Source of the DNA: Scilla litardierei
Taxonomy: Eukaryota; Streptophyta; Magnoliopsida; Asparagales; Asparagaceae
Direction of reading: 5' to 3'
Length of the DNA: 64,000 nt
NCBI GenBank assembly: GCA_030789695.1
Contig: CM061142.1
Location: forward strand, 279,551,043 to 279,615,042
A model generated the notes under the pieces. That model saw only the letters and a program-made list of their open reading frames with translations, had not been told where the DNA came from and ran no database searches. Shown here in pieces: positions 21,763 through 34,872 of the stretch. Each line of letters begins with the position of its first letter. Positions within the stretch are counted from its first letter, which is position 1. The translations under genes and the position numbers were made by a program.

Positions 21763-22129
21763 TGAGGAAATTTAGAGAAAAGGGATAAACGACTGGAGAA
21801 ATGTAGAAGAGAAACCAACAAAGATTTACATTCCTCTTCATGTGTTTAAATACAATGTATTAAAGGTATAATAGTACTTTACAAGAGGATATGAATCTAG
21901 CTTTATTGGTAGGTGCTGAATGCATATTTCTACGAGATGCGGTGCATTGTATCGGGACGCCTTCTGATATGAATGGCATTGATTGGTTGGAGATCTCCGA
22001 GGGATATGGTTGACCTTGCATATTTCTACGAGATGCGGTGCATTGTATCGGGACGCCTTCAGATAGGAATGTCATTGATTGCTTGGAGATCTTCAAGGGA
22101 TATGGTTGACTTGGTCTCATTTCGTTATA
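21763..22129 (-). repeat. 3' LTR of Ale-like element
   Basis: 367 bp. Contains an internal duplication with 96-bp period (units at 21922 and 22018, each starting GCATATTTCTAC). Pairs with 26498-26864. Confidence 0.93.
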
Positions 22130-25100
22130 CGCCCCCGCAAACTGAGCGGCCGAAATGACGAACAGTTTGTCTCGCAATAGCTCGAAGAGATCCGCAGTGA
22201 GACTCTTAGTGAAGATGTCAGCCGAGTTGTCCTCGGTAGAGATGTGTTGAACACGAATGTTGTCTGACGTGACCTGTTCACGGATGAAGTGGTAATCGAC
22301 TGTGAAGTGTTTTCTTCGGGAATGAAAGACCGGATTGGAAGAAAGTGAGATAGCCGACTTGTTAGTACACCAAATTAGCGGCTTGTCTTGGAGAGGAATC
22401 TGAATGTCAGAAAGGAGAAGTTGTAGCCAGATGATCTCTTTAGCCGTGAGAGAGAAAGAGAACGGTACTCCGATTCTGTCGAGCTGTGTGCAAACGAATG
22501 TTGTTTTTTTGCACTCCAAGTCAAAGGGTTCTTTTCGAGGAAGACACAGAATCCATTGATGGAGCGATGATCTACGGGATCTCCTGCCCAATCAGCGTCG
22601 GAGAAGGCGATGAGTGACAGAGGACTCGGACGAAGAAGAATGTCGTGGGTTGGAGTGTGTTGAAGATACCGAAGAATCCGCTTAGCAGCTGTGATATGTG
22701 AGTCACGTGGAGCATGGAGAAACTGACATACTTGATTGACGGCGAATGCAATATCAGGTCGGGTCAGTGTGAGGTATTGAAGAGCACCGACCAGACTGCG
22801 GTAGTACAATTCATCGAGCAGTAAAGGATCTGTGGTGTTTAGATTCTGTTTTGAGGAGACTGGAGTTCTGCTCGGCTTGCAATCGGAGAGACCAGCTTTC
22901 TGAAGGAGCTCTTTTGTATATTTGGTCTGATGGACGAAGCAGCCTTGGGAACTTCGTTGAATTTCCAGTCCCATGAAGTATGATAGATCGCCGAGATCTT
23001 TGAGTGAGAACTCACTGGCAAGCTCGCCAATGAATTGATGTACGAAGTTTGCTGAAGAGCCCGTGATTAGGATGTCGTCGACATACAACATGATCACGGT
23101 TGTTTGGTCGCCAGAGTGTTTGACAAAGATAGATGAGTCGGCAATGCTCGGGTGGAATCCGTGAAGGCGGAGAAACTGGGAGAAGCGAGCATACCACTGT
23201 CGAGGTGCCTGTTTGAGGCCATATAATGCTTTCCGTAGCTTGCAGACATGTGGGAACGAGGGATCTATGAATCCCATAGGTTGCGCCATATAAATATTTT
23301 CATCGATGTTTCCATGTAGAAAAGCATTGGAGACATCGAGTTGTCTGATGGGCCAGTCGAAGTGTAGAGCCAGGGTGATCAGGAGGCAGATAGAACCGTG
23401 CTTGGCGACTGGGCTGAAGGTCTCGGTGTAGTCAACCCCTTCCTTCTGATGAAAGCCTTTGGCCACGAGCCGAGCTTTATAGCGGGCAACAGAGCCATCC
23501 GTGTGACGCTTAATCTTGTAGACCCACTTGCATCCGATGATGTTTACTGAGGGAGGAGGATAGACAAGTTCCTAAGTCTCTTGACGGGTTAAAGCGGCAT
23601 ACTCGTCCCGCATGGCTGCGACCCATTGGGGATGTTTGGACGCCTCCTTGTAGGATATCGGTTCTTCTGAGGTGATTTGGGCATGTAGGTTTAATGGTTG
23701 ACGAGGTTTGAAGGTGCCGACCATGGAACGGGTGGTCATGGGATGAGTCGACAGTGGTGAAGTATCTGATGTGGGTTGAGTAGGTGGAGAAGTGGAGGTT
23801 GGAGGTAACGTGGAAGTTGTGGGGATGGTAAGAGGTCGGGTGAGTGACCGGATTATGGTGTGCCGAGATATGTTGTAGAATGCTTGTAGGCAATGATGGG
23901 TCAGGCAAGGTTTGTGTTGGTGAATCAGCTGGATCAGTCATACTTTGGGTTGAGCGAGCTGTGGAGCGGCTTGGAGAGGTCGGTAGGTCGTGTTGATGGG
24001 TCGGATGGTCAGTAGGTTGGTAAATCAGTGGATCTGTGGGTGTTGGTTGGAGGGGTGCAGGTGGATGGGTAGGAATAATGGTCGGTGGGATAGAGTTGAT
24101 CAGTGTAGGCTGTGGCGTTGGACGAGTCTGAGTAGAGAAAGGGAAGATGTTCTCCTCAAACCTGACATGTGGAGTCAGGTACAGGACTTTGGTAGATAGC
24201 TCCATGCATTTATACGCCTTCATGTGGTCAGCATAACCAAGAAAAACGCACGGTTGCGACCTCGGTTCAAGCTTGTGTTGTACATAAGGGCGGAGGCAGG
24301 GATAGCACAGACAACCAAAGGTGCGCATCCACTTGTAGTATGGAACCTGATGATAGAGACTCTCGTGAGGAGATTTGTGTCGTTGCGTTACAGATGGTAG
24401 TCTGTTGATCAGATATATAGCCGTCTTCGCTGCATCTGGCCAATATTGCTGAGGCATAGAAGCTGTTAGTAGCAAAGCAAGTGTAGTTTCAATTACATGT
24501 CGGTGTTTTCTTTCGGGCACACCATTTTGCTCAGGTGTGTAGGGTGCCGAGGTCTGATGTATGATCCCAAGTTGGTGAAATATGGAGATAAATTGATTGT
24601 TACAAAATTCCCCCCACCATCAGATCGAAAAATTTTAATTTTCGTGTTAAACTGCCTTTCAACCATTGTTTGAAAGATTTGGAAGGCAGCAAACACGTCG
24701 GATTTATGATATAGAGGGTAGAGCCAAACATAGTGAGAGTAGTCATCAATAAAACTGACGTAATACCTATAGCCTTTATTAGATTGAACTGGGGCAGGGC
24801 CCCATACATCAGAATGAACTAAAGCTAAGGGAGAATCTGCTCTCGATTTTGACAAAGGAAAAGGTAATTTATGACTCTTACTCATTGAGCATTGAGGACA
24901 TGGTGGCTGAGGAGATAGCTTGAGAGATAACTTGGAAGCGACTTTGGAGACAACAGGAGGAGCAGGATGACCAAGACGGGTGTGCCAAAGAGTGCCCAAG
25001 GTGCTTGATGCAGAAAGAGAGATGGGATTGTGATGGATCGGGTAGAGTCCATTCCTACTCGGGCCTTTAAGAAGAGTTTTTCCTGTGGTGGCATCCTGTA

Positions 25101-26435
25101 CAACAAAACCAGAGGATGAGAATTGGATAACGTAGTTATTATCTCGAGTGAATTTATAGACTGAGAGCAGATTTTTAGAGAATTGTGGAGCATGTAAATG
25201 TCAGGAAGACGTATAATGGAGTTTAGAGAAGGGATAGAAGAATAGCCAATGTTGACCACTGTGGCGGTATCACCTGTGCCAACAGTAATGTGTTTGTTAC
25301 CCGAGTATGGTGTCATTGTCTCAAGTTGTGAAGTGGTAGACGCGATGTGATCCGTGGCGCCAGTGTCGAGGATCCATTCACCGTCCGTAGAGCGACCTTG
25401 ATGGACTACATGAGCCTCAGGTTTATGAACATGCTCACCGATCCAAAAGCAATCGAGGGTGTGATGATTCGGCTTCTAGCACACTTGGCAAGGGATAGGT
25501 CGGCCAGTCGAGTGGTCGATAGGCACACGTCTTCTCTGCCATCCGACCTGAGTAGTCGGTGTAGGAGGTTCGGGTCGTTGTGGACTATCTCGGGGCTGTA
25601 TGTTGCTGGTTCGGCCACCGCGAGAGAAAAGGAAAGAGCCGCGGCCTCCGTTGAATCGCCCATATGTGGTGCGGCCACGGTTGTCCCGTCGTCCGTAGTT
25701 AGAGATGAGTGCGGAGGAGTCGGTTGAGGGAGAAGGAACAGAGGACATGGTAGTAGTTGGTGTGCTAGAGGTCGAGCGACGTCGTAGCTGCATGCTGGCC
25801 TCCTCGGCAAGGAGACTGCTCCATATCTCTTCAACTGTGTAAGGCTTTCCACGATTTCAGGCCATTACACAGAAGGAGTCGTAAGTAGGAGGAAGACCAT
25901 GGAGGATCTGGCGGACCATTTGTCACGTGGTGACAGTATCAGGACCAGCGATTTGTAGCTGATCATATATCGCTTTTGCCCGATCTAAGTAAGCGGCCAT
26001 AGGCTCCTCGGCCACGATGAGATTGGTGAGTTTGTCTTGAAGTAGCTCGATATGCCCTTCAGAAAGAAAGGCATACCTGGTTTCCAACTTTGTCCACAGT
26101 AGATGTGAAGAGGTGACACCAAAGGCAACGCCAAGAGCAGAAGGAGATAGAGTCGCCTGAATGCTCATGCAGAGGTGTTGATCGGTGATCAACCATTTGT
26201 GAAAGTCGGGATTGGGAATTGGCGGCAGAGGAGTGGTGGTGGTGGATTTTGGATCGGAAATTATGGGAGATGGAGATGATGTAGATCCATCGATGTAGCC
26301 GATGAAGCTGTGCGCATTGAGAACGTCGACGACCTGAGAACGCCAAAGTATGTAGTTTGTGGAGTCTAGTCGGGTGGTGATTAGGGCGGGGAATTTTGAG
26401 ATGAGAAATTTGAGGTTAGGTGAAATCGGCTCCAT
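21860..26435 (-). pseudogene. gag-pol: Ale-like Gag-Pol polyprotein, disrupted
   Basis: In order on the minus strand: Gag from the ATG at 26435 (SNYILW-type start, GYIDGS; LTNLIVAEEPMAAYL); a knuckle region near 25465-25510 where CQVC is followed by a TAG (from CAG) and then KPNHHTLDC; protease WILDTGATDH near 25370; a GAG-preintegrase LGHPAP motif and integrase (HSDVWGP, FIDDYSHYVWLYPL, RSDGGGNF) at 24500-25000; RT from about 23466 (RQLDVSNAFLHG, LYVDDILITG); RNase H (FSDADWAGD, TESEYRSL) and ADIFTKSL near the end. Frameshifts lie near 24605, 23510 and in a T run near 22505. Stops occur at 25923, in the following segment and in the knuckle. The last frame reads through the PPT into the LTR and stops at 21860. 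Not functional as it stands. Confidence 0.88.
22130..22138 (-). promoter_or_regulatory. Polypurine tract of Ale-like element
   Basis: The minus strand reads GCGGGGGCG next to the 3' LTR. It is short but in the right place, and lies inside the open polyprotein frame, which runs on into the LTR. Confidence 0.6.
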
Positions 26436-26480
26436 GGAGAGGATGTTGTGTATACATACAAGATCTAATTGCCGTTAGGT

Positions 26481-26497
26481 GAGAGACTCTGATACCA
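26481..26497 (-). promoter_or_regulatory. Primer binding site (tRNA-iMet) of Ale-like element
   Basis: The minus strand reads TGGTATCAGAGTCTCTC directly after the 5' LTR end TTTCATCA. Confidence 0.92.
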
Positions 26498-26864
26498 TGA
26501 TGAAATTTAGAGAAAAGGGATAAACGACTGGAGAAATGTAGAAGAGAAACCAGCGAAGATTTACATTCCTCTTCATGTGTTTAAATACAATGTATCAAGG
26601 GTATAATAGTACTTTACAAGAGGATATGAATCTAGCTTTATTGGTAGGTGCTGAATGCATATTTCTACCAGATGCGGTGCATTGTATCGGGACGCCTTCT
26701 GATATGAATGGCATTGATTGGTTGGAGATCTGCGAGGGATATGGTTGACCTTGCATATTTCTACGAGATGCAGTGCATTGTATCGGGACGCCTTCAGATA
26801 GGAATGTCATTGATTGCTTGGAGATCTTCAAGAGACATGGTTGACTTGGTCTCATTTCCTTATA
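26498..26864 (-). repeat. 5' LTR of Ale-like element
   Basis: 367 bp, pairs with 21763-22129, with the same 96-bp internal duplication (26657, 26753). Confidence 0.95.
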
Positions 26865-26869
26865 CTAAA

Positions 26870-27510
26870 TACATACATCTCTGGGAAATTTGCCCCTCAC
26901 ATCTTTACATTTAGCACCATATCATTACTTGCAGGCAAGCTAGCTCTGGTGTCGAATCATTTCTCCAATATTTTTGCAAGTGTCGCAGTATGCTCCGATG
27001 ATACAACATTCGTGATGGTAACAGTACGTGCGAACACGTGTCATGGACTCATGGATTCGACTCAAACCAGGCTATTTATGCACAAACTAAATGGAAGTAT
27101 TCGTGTTTCGACAAATTCGCCTACTGCCAAGTGGTAAACAGTGGTTTTAACAGCTACAATGATACAGGGTTCAATGCTTTTGCGACAACATTGAACAGCA
27201 TACATAAACTAACACAGGAGCAGTAATTTCACGTATTGTCATATCTTTCTTTGTCCTGGAATGCGAGAGAAGTTCGTGAGTACGCCTTGGGACAACAATA
27301 TTCGTAGCGTTGCTGCCATATCAACCAACAGGTATTCGTAGCACCAACTACCAAACTGCAGTTTGGGACCCAACATTCTCACATTTACAGATAAAGCTAT
27401 TGGTATAAAATAAGCCAGGTGTTGGTTGTCACAGAATCTGTTTGAAAATTGTAAACGAGGCTCCAACACACCAGAACTATGTAATGTAGTACGTGTTCTC
27501 CTACATACAT
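26870..27510. other. Unassigned intergenic sequence
   Basis: Balanced composition, no recognisable repeat and no frame I can tie to a known protein. It may be decayed host or transposon DNA. Confidence 0.4.
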
Positions 27511-28390
27511 TCATTCATTGTTTTGTGCGTGACTGTATTCAAATTTTGTTAACACATGCTTGCTTGATACAGGAAACTTGCTTACTGGATTCAAATTTTG
27601 ATGCTGATTAGACTGGCCCTGGTCGCACGTGAAAGACAGCCCCATGTTCTTCGAACAGCACCGACTGGTGAAGAGAACTGCCCACGAGATTCCCATGCAA
27701 AGCACAGTGCAACCCACAATGGCCAGGCAATAATAAAACAGGCCCATGATAGTTGTAACGCAATTTCCACTGAACTTGACTTTGATCGGTCTCATCAGCA
27801 CGCAAACGTATTCTTCGTTACAGTGAACTTGTGCTTGATGCAATAGATACCCTCTCTTGTTCTTTAAAATCTTGTTGAACACCAAAGAATACTTAGCATA
27901 TAAAATAATCAACATAATATATATATATATATTAATGGGTATTAGATGGCACCTGTGGAATAACACGAAGCATCATGTGTTGAACTTTCTTTCCTTCTAC
28001 TCGGCCAAACGAGCGAACGATGTCAGCTGCACCAAGGGGAAACTAAGAAACTCCGCGCTGCCGTCAGTTGCACCTGGTAAATTTTTTGATGGACCCAACT
28101 CAGCTCGAGTGTTGAAATGTGACCAATGCTTCGCTAGTGAATTTCCAACACTACACATGTTGCGCATTGTCTTTTTATGCACATGAATTGCTTTATGCGT
28201 CACAATGTGCAACTGTTACTAGGTCTTGGAGAGCAAAAAAATCAGAATCACATACATGCTGGATCAATGTGAACACGGGGAAGAAAGCTTCTGATTTAAA
28301 TTGGATCACACTGAGAAGACAGCCCCATGTTCTCTGAATGGCACCGACTGGTGAAAAAAATGTGGAAGAGATGTGCAAGAGATTCCCCCT
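27511..28390 (-). other. Duplicated coding-like segment of unknown identity
   Basis: A minus-strand open frame (27511-27966, 151 residues) includes a hydrophobic stretch (GLFYYCLAIVGCTVLCMGI) followed by LFTSRCCSKNMGLSFTCD. A second block at about 28305-28385, minus strand, encodes a diverged copy of the last part (FFTSRCHSENMGLSSQCD). The DNA similarity over about 70 bases is visible in the shared CAGCCCCATGTTCT and GCACCGACTGGTGAA. Two related exon-like pieces suggest a local duplication of a membrane-protein exon or of an unclassified transposon. I do not recognise the family and claim no function. Confidence 0.3.
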
Positions 28391-31300
28391 GCCTGGTGAA
28401 AGACCATAGCATCATCAGTACATAAAACTAGAAAGATGAAAAAGGAGCAGTAGAGAGAAAAAGTAACCAATGAACTGCGGTCCTTGTTGAGTGGGGGATG
28501 CTGACCCCCTCAACACTGCTGGTTTGCACATGAAGGCCATGTTACTCTTGCCCCCAATGCTCTTCCTCTCTCTCTCTCTCAAGGACATCAGAGGACAATG
28601 GCCTGATGAGATCATCAAAAGGCCCACCAATTTCTCCTCTCAATCAAGAGATCACCACCACCACAAGAAATCAACCCCAAGTCCTTCTTGAATCAACGGT
28701 CTCAATGCAGGTAGATAACACTTGCTATATATTGCAGTAGTGGCCATCTAAACAAGCACAATGAGGATATGACAGTGATATCAACACAAAGCATATTGAC
28801 ATTACCAAAAGAAACTGGACATTATCACAATGATGAACGGAATCGATCGAACTAGTCAGGGGAAAACAAAAGGTGACAAGGATCGTGGAACCGCCGAGTC
28901 TGCATCACAAGCGAGGCCATGTGCATGTTATCGGCTGGACCGAGACTTTGATCGGTAGATTCCATGCCATTGCAAACCCATGATTAAAAACCAACAAGAA
29001 ACTGATTTGTGCACGAAAATAGAAACGTCACCAAGAATCAGCAGAAGTCATAGCATGCATTATAATTTTAATAAGGTAATGTGCGATCATAATCTTGATA
29101 CAACTGAGAAACCACCGTCGGTCCAGTCCGAGTCGAAGGGAATGATACCATGTGAGCATGTACCTCAGTAGGCACCTCATGTCCTCTGCCAGGTAATTGA
29201 AGAAGCTTGTGTTGAATGAGATCCAACTCTGTTGATGGTTTTCATTGTTCTTTCATTAATGCAACTTGGTGGGAGCTTATCCACCTTCCCTTCAAAGAAA
29301 AAGATCTGGGTCTTTAAAGTCTGCCCTTGCCAGCTAATGTTCATCCTTGTTTCTTAGTCAAATGGGTTGCAGAGCTCAGTGGCCAATTCATTCCTCAATA
29401 CAAGATAAGCCTTCACACATTGAGATGGAACTAAAGGGGTATTTCCTGTGCTGCACGGACACTGACATGCCAACACGGAGACGACCCCGCACGACATGGC
29501 GACACTTGAAGGTAGACTCAAAATAGAAGTATCGTGTCCAATTCGGGTGTCCGACACCCGAGTCTAACACGACACCGCACCAAGGTTGAAGTGCATGCTA
29601 CCTAGGGAAATTTTGTTTGGAACGATTTGTATTCTCATCTGCACTGAGATCATATTTTGAAATGCGCTCCTGATACTCACATTTACAGACGAAGCTGCAT
29701 TGATGTCATTGCGTTATCATTATGCGCTGCATATCAGCTCTTCTGGGGCTGTGATTATTCATTTCGGTACCACACTTTGATTTCATTTTAGAGTCAGATC
29801 TGAATACAAATTCAATTAAGTTGGGTCGCGTTCATGCCGCACGATTTTAGGTTAGATCTTGAAAAAAGCATGATTAATTGCGTTCGATTGCATTAGGTGC
29901 ATGGGGATACAGTTGAGATCCACAGCCTTGCATGTGGGGAAGAACAATTTAATTTGGTTAGGCCAAGTTAACATATCAGGATTTCAAAGTAGTTGGGCAT
30001 ATCCATCCAATATCAATTTGCATTTCAGTTCAAATTTGTGCAGCTTTTAGTTTAAATACAAAAATGGCTATAAATGGGTTAGATTAAGATTGGGTTTGTG
30101 TAATATCTGAATTCTTAATAGAGTTTAAAGATATGACAGTTAGATCTCAAGTGAGATTTCTTAATAGAGTTGTAGAGTAAGATGTGTACACGTATATCCC
30201 AAAGATACCTTGAAAAAAGAAAGAAGCGGAATTTAAAGTGTGCCAACCAAAGAAAGTACTTCATGTTTCAAAACAAACAATGTGAGCATGGACTTCCCAC
30301 ATCGAACGGCTACCTACATGATAATTGCTTTAACAAATCACATACGATCATGTTGTATACAATAAGTGACAGTGGAGAATTTTTACTGCATGGTTTATGT
30401 TGACTGCTTATTATTCACAAGAATAAGAAGGATGTATCTAAGAGTTCAAACAAGTGATGTTCCAAGAATCTGAGATAACTTATTATGGGCTCATGACCTA
30501 TTGTCTAGGCAAATCGGTGAAGCACACGAAACTTCAGGGAATTTATCATAGATGTATGCCACGAAAGCTACTAACTCTTCTTGCATTAAATAAGAAAATG
30601 TAACCTGTCATATACATCTTTGTATCAAACCTGAATAAAAAGATTACATACTGCCATTTTATGTCATGCAAGAAAAGAGAAAGCAAAGTAACAAAGAAAC
30701 CCAGAAGAATAAACTTATATTTGCATTTGCACTTAAGTAAAGGTTGTATAAAGCCATTTGATACCAATTTGTAAAGGAAATTGTTGTTGTTTTCTAAGTC
30801 TGCCCTAGATGCAGGATTTCTGCCATTGCAAGTACCACGCTTAACAACTTCCCAATAGCCTACAACCTTTAATAAGGTGAAAAATCAATAACAATTTTAT
30901 GGCTTTTGCTATCTTTGTTGTTTTGCTTGTTTTTCCTTAATCCTTTATACAATTGGTGAAGTTGTCCTAGGTTGAGGCTAAAATATGACTAGGACAAAGG
31001 TGGGCCCCTCCTAGGACAAAGGTGTCCACCTCATCCTCCACCTCACCCAAAAACTCACCCCCAAGCCACTTATTTACATTTTTGCCATTCCCTCAAAAAA
31101 CTACACCCAAACTCACTTTTTTTACATGTTTGGCTTTCACCGAAAAAACCAAAAAAAATACCCACTTAATTACATGTTTGCCTCCCAAGTTTTTTTGCAT
31201 TTAACCCCCGGACTTTGCACTTTTTGCACCCGACGATACCGGCACGCACACCCATATTTCTCACTCCTTTTCGGTTGCACACGTTCATCGCATCCTCTTC

Positions 31301-31773
31301 GTAGGGGTTTTTTTGCTCTATGCACTGTGTGCACAAGTTATTTCTAATACATTTACAAACTATACCTACAAATCTTCTTTATAGACTTTAAGATAAGGGG
31401 CAAATGGCAGTGTGGACGTGTACACCTAAGTTAGCTGTGCACGCCCACTAAAAACACCTTTTCCTTTTGTTTTTGAAAGTTTTTTAGGATTGTTGTACAC
31501 CTCATGGATGATCACCACACTAAAAAGCAAGTGAATTTGATGATATTTGACCCACAGTCTACCAGTTGCAAATTTATCTGTTTTTAAACAATAGAACTTT
31601 TTGCAGTGAATGGATCGAGTGTCAACTATCCATAGGATTCACCTATATTTATATTTTTGAGGTTTTAGAATGTGTACAATAATCTTAAGAAATTGAAAAA
31701 AAAGAAAAAAAATGGGATTTTAGTAGGCATGCATAGCTAACTTAGTGTGCAAGTCTATAGTAAATGGTAACAT
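28391..31773. other. Unassigned intergenic region
   Basis: No supported gene. Visible points: a CT run near 28566; a patch at about 29440-29585 with GTGTC/GACAC inverted motifs (GTGTCCGACACCCG) that looks like a short transposon end; a C/T-rich stretch at 31015-31350 with repeated ACTCAC and TTTACATGTTTG words. Short open frames here have no known motif and appear random. Confidence 0.45.
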
Positions 31774-33047
31774 TGTTAGGAAACACTTGATTGTTTTGAT
31801 CCTGTGGATGAGCAAGCAGAAAACACTAGATGTGTGTGAATAATGCTAAAAAATTCTTTATAAAAACTACTAAGTTTTCTGTCTAAGAGATCACTTTGTG
31901 TTACCAAAGATGATTCTTAATCAACTAATTACAAGTACTTGCAAATAAGAAAATAGAATTTAGCGACGAAAATAGAATAAATACTTGCAACAATAGAGCA
32001 AACACAGATATCAATCGCAAACATAGAATTTATCCTGGTTCGGTCAATCCCTGCCCTACATCCATTCTCCAAGTCGCAACTTGATATTTCCACTACTAAC
32101 TTTAAAACCGAAAGAATAATACAACATTTCTTCTACACCACAACCCGGTGTAAGGAAACACATTCGATCAAACACGAGTGTATCCCTCTCAACAAACCGA
32201 GAGTAAGCCATTTCCTTCTTACACCCAAAGAGAGAAAATATACTTACAATCTTTGACAGAGTATAATTTGCCTATAGCCTTACGATGAAGCTCGTGTACA
32301 GATTGAGGCTATAAGGGCTTTGATCTCTCAAAAGATTTAAAAATCGGAGGCTTAGGAGGTCAAAGAATGGTCAATAAATCAAATAAGCATAAGGCCAAGA
32401 TAGGGGTTTTGTTTTGAAAAGTTTGAACACAAAAAAATTCTCTTGAAAAATAATGAATTTCTTGTTGTAAAAACTCTGAGAAATCTCATCTATTTATAGA
32501 TCAAAAATGTATTAAACAGATTTTCCAAACACCCTCAAACGGTCACAAACAGCAAGTTTGCGGATTTTCCATTCTGGCCAACGATAATGTATTAGTCAAA
32601 TAGTGTAGAATGATTAGTTGACTAATGGCTTATTAGTCGATTAATCAATAGCCTCTAGTCGCCTAGTCAATTATGTCAAAAGTTGATAACTCTCTGTTTA
32701 GATTTAGTCGACCAGTGGTCATCTAATAGTCAACTAATACCTGAATTAGTCGACTATCAGTATAACTCTATCGGACTAATTCTGTTATTCTAATAGGCCA
32801 TTATTTTCCTAGGCTAAGTCGTTTACCAGTCAATAATTATTCAACTAATAAAAAAACTCATTGTTTTGCCATGAAAAACTTAGGAAAACTTATTGAAATA
32901 TTTTCAAAATATTTTCAAACTTATTCTATGAAATCTTACATTTGTGTGCTTTTAATCAAATCTAAAGAAGAAGAAACATTACATCAAAAATTACATTTGC
33001 CGAAATTTAATGTAGTCTTTCAATTCCAACATCTTGTATTTGATTCT
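31774..33047 (-). repeat. 3' LTR of Sirevirus A, first part
   Basis: Aligns with 61687-63000. Split by the Tat-like insertion; continues at 39851. Includes a TATA-like box (32491-32500, TCTATAAATA on minus) and the TAGTCGACTA array. Confidence 0.88.
32590..32835 (-). promoter_or_regulatory. TAGTCGACTA palindrome array, Sirevirus A 3' LTR
   Basis: At least six full or decayed copies of the 10-bp palindrome TAGTCGACTA and its half-sites over 250 bp, upstream of the TATA-like box. The counterpart is at 62515-62790. Confidence 0.65.
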
Positions 33048-34872
33048 TGTTCGGGTTCCGGACTTGCACCTGGAAGCGCGAATGTCATTTTACCGCAAGC
33101 GCACGGTATATGTATATCGGCAACAGATATCGTATCCACAGGGAGGCGGTGTCACACTACCGATCGATCCTACGCTGACTTAGGCTTCCATGTTTTATTT
33201 GGTGGAGATGGGTTATGGAGTGTCGTGATGGAGATGGATGTGAAATGCGAGGGTGTCACATGACAAGGCACATCGAGACACAAAAGAAAACTAAAAGGAC
33301 AAAGAGAAACAGTGGAGGGAAATATCACTAGGACGTCGAGAATCTCCGATAGGGCCTTCGGGTTTGAACAACAGGTTAAGGGTGCCTTCGTTGGACGATG
33401 GATGAGGATAGAGTGTCACATCCGTAGATGGGAACGAGCGTTTGACTTCGTCATCACGCCCGGCTAACGCCTCCCTATGCGGAGCCATGCTTTCGCAGTC
33501 AGCTTCGCACGGGGACGCGGGCATTAAGCTTGACAATTGATCCTGTATCGCAATCCGTGTCCACTCGTAGTCATCGGCTAGCGGTCGCCCCCGGCTCTCG
33601 AGTCATTGGATTAGTGGTCACCCCCGGCTCTCGAGTCACTCACGTGAGCACGAGCCCCGAAAAACAGCCACTAAGCCCAAATTGGATTCGTGGGGATTCT
33701 CTCTAGGACGTGGAGTCGCTTTCGCGATCCTACCATCCTGAGGCTAATCCCCCAAAACCCTTATTCAGACCACCGTAGGGCAACCCTAGATTCATCCAAC
33801 TAAGGTTAACATATCATCTAAGCCCTAGAATTTTAGGGTCCATCCCTAATCCTAGCAATAGATCTACTCAATCATTGCACACGAGATATGAACAATAGGA
33901 ATCAACATTGAAAGCAAATAAAAGGAAAACAATCAAGGATTTGACACCGAAAACAATTGAGAAAGACAATAAAAAGGATTTAACAAAGAAACTACTTAGC
34001 TAATGAAGATCCGATACATAAACATCTAAGAGGGGCCGATGGCATAGCCTAACCTCTGAAAATCGTCCCCAAAGATAGAAAACAGATGAAAGGGGATAAA
34101 ATCCGGATCCCCAAATGATGGTTGCTCCTCCCTATTTATAACCCCCAACAAAAACCTAGAAAAAAATCCCTAAAAAGCAGTCTGTCGACATAGCGCTCGG
34201 TCGAGCGCGCCCTAGCGCTCCCTTGTGCTTCGGTTGCTTGGTATGCGAAAAGCAGCCGCTCGGTCGAGCAGGGTAGCCACTCGACCGAGCGACCTCGTGG
34301 AATCCATGTCGCTCGGTCGGAATTGATGTCGCTCGGTCGAGCGGTTGACCACTCGACCGAGCGAATTTACTCCAATTTTAACAGAGAGTTTGAAGGCAAA
34401 ACTTGGAGCTCCCTGTCGGCTAGCTCGGTCGAGCGTTGGGTGTCGCTCAGTTGAGCGAGTTGGATTGCTCGGCCGAGCGGCCCCTCGCAGCTTGGCTCCT
34501 CCTTCATGGTGTCATAGCTTGGTCAAGTGCATGGAACGCTCGACCGAGCGACCTGGAACTCAACTCCAAGTTTCTTTTCTCATCTCTTCTCTTCTTCTCT
34601 CTTCTCTTCTTCTTTCCTTCTTATTTCTTGCTCCTCCTTTGCTCCCAGTAGCTTTGAGTCGTCAAATATGGCGCCGCTGGTGCTCCGGTGTCGGTGTCCA
34701 TCTCCTCTTCTCCAATATACTCCGAATTGCTCAATATTCCCTGAAATGCAAACAAACGCTCTTAAAGTCAGATAGTTCCAGTTATTAGCGTAAAAGTGTA
34801 TAAAATCGGGATTTAAGCAATCATTTTGACGTGTAAGCATATATGTAAAATGTGGAATACTATGACACATCA
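33048..34872 (-). repeat. 3' LTR of Tat-like element
   Basis: 1825 bp, pairs with 37967-39850 and is shorter by a few internal deletions (for example near 33560). The minus-strand sequence just inside (34873-34888, AAGCTTGGGGAATTT) is a plausible polypurine tract. Confidence 0.92.
34185..34560 (-). promoter_or_regulatory. GCTCGGTCGAGCG array, Tat-like 3' LTR
   Basis: About ten half-sites of GCTCGGTCGAGC and its inverse GCTCGACCGAGC alternate over 375 bp, ending about 45 bp before a TATA-like box (34131-34140, TATAAATAGG on minus). The copy in the other LTR is at 39148-39545 with its TATA at 39091-39100. Confidence 0.75.

Larger units (their letters stand above)
21763..26864 (-). mobile_element. 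Complete Ale-like Ty1/copia retrotransposon
   Basis: 5102 bp, bounded by the 5-bp duplication CTAAA (21758-21762 and 26865-26869). Both LTRs are 367 bp and nearly identical. A minus-strand tRNA-iMet site lies at 26481-26497. Gag style (SNYILW-like start and FIGYIDGS), small size and short LTRs fit the Ale/Retrofit lineage. The polyprotein is broken by stops and frameshifts. The LTR ends are atypical: in element orientation they start TATAA rather than TG and end CA. Confidence 0.9.

Noticed and set aside
29440..29585. GTGTC/GACAC-rich patch as a complete transposon
   Set aside because: Inverted words are visible but I could not find paired termini or a target duplication.
34345..34788. 147-residue plus-strand frame in the Tat-like LTR
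   Set aside because: It lies across the inverted-motif array in antisense to the element and its counterpart in the other LTR is not preserved.
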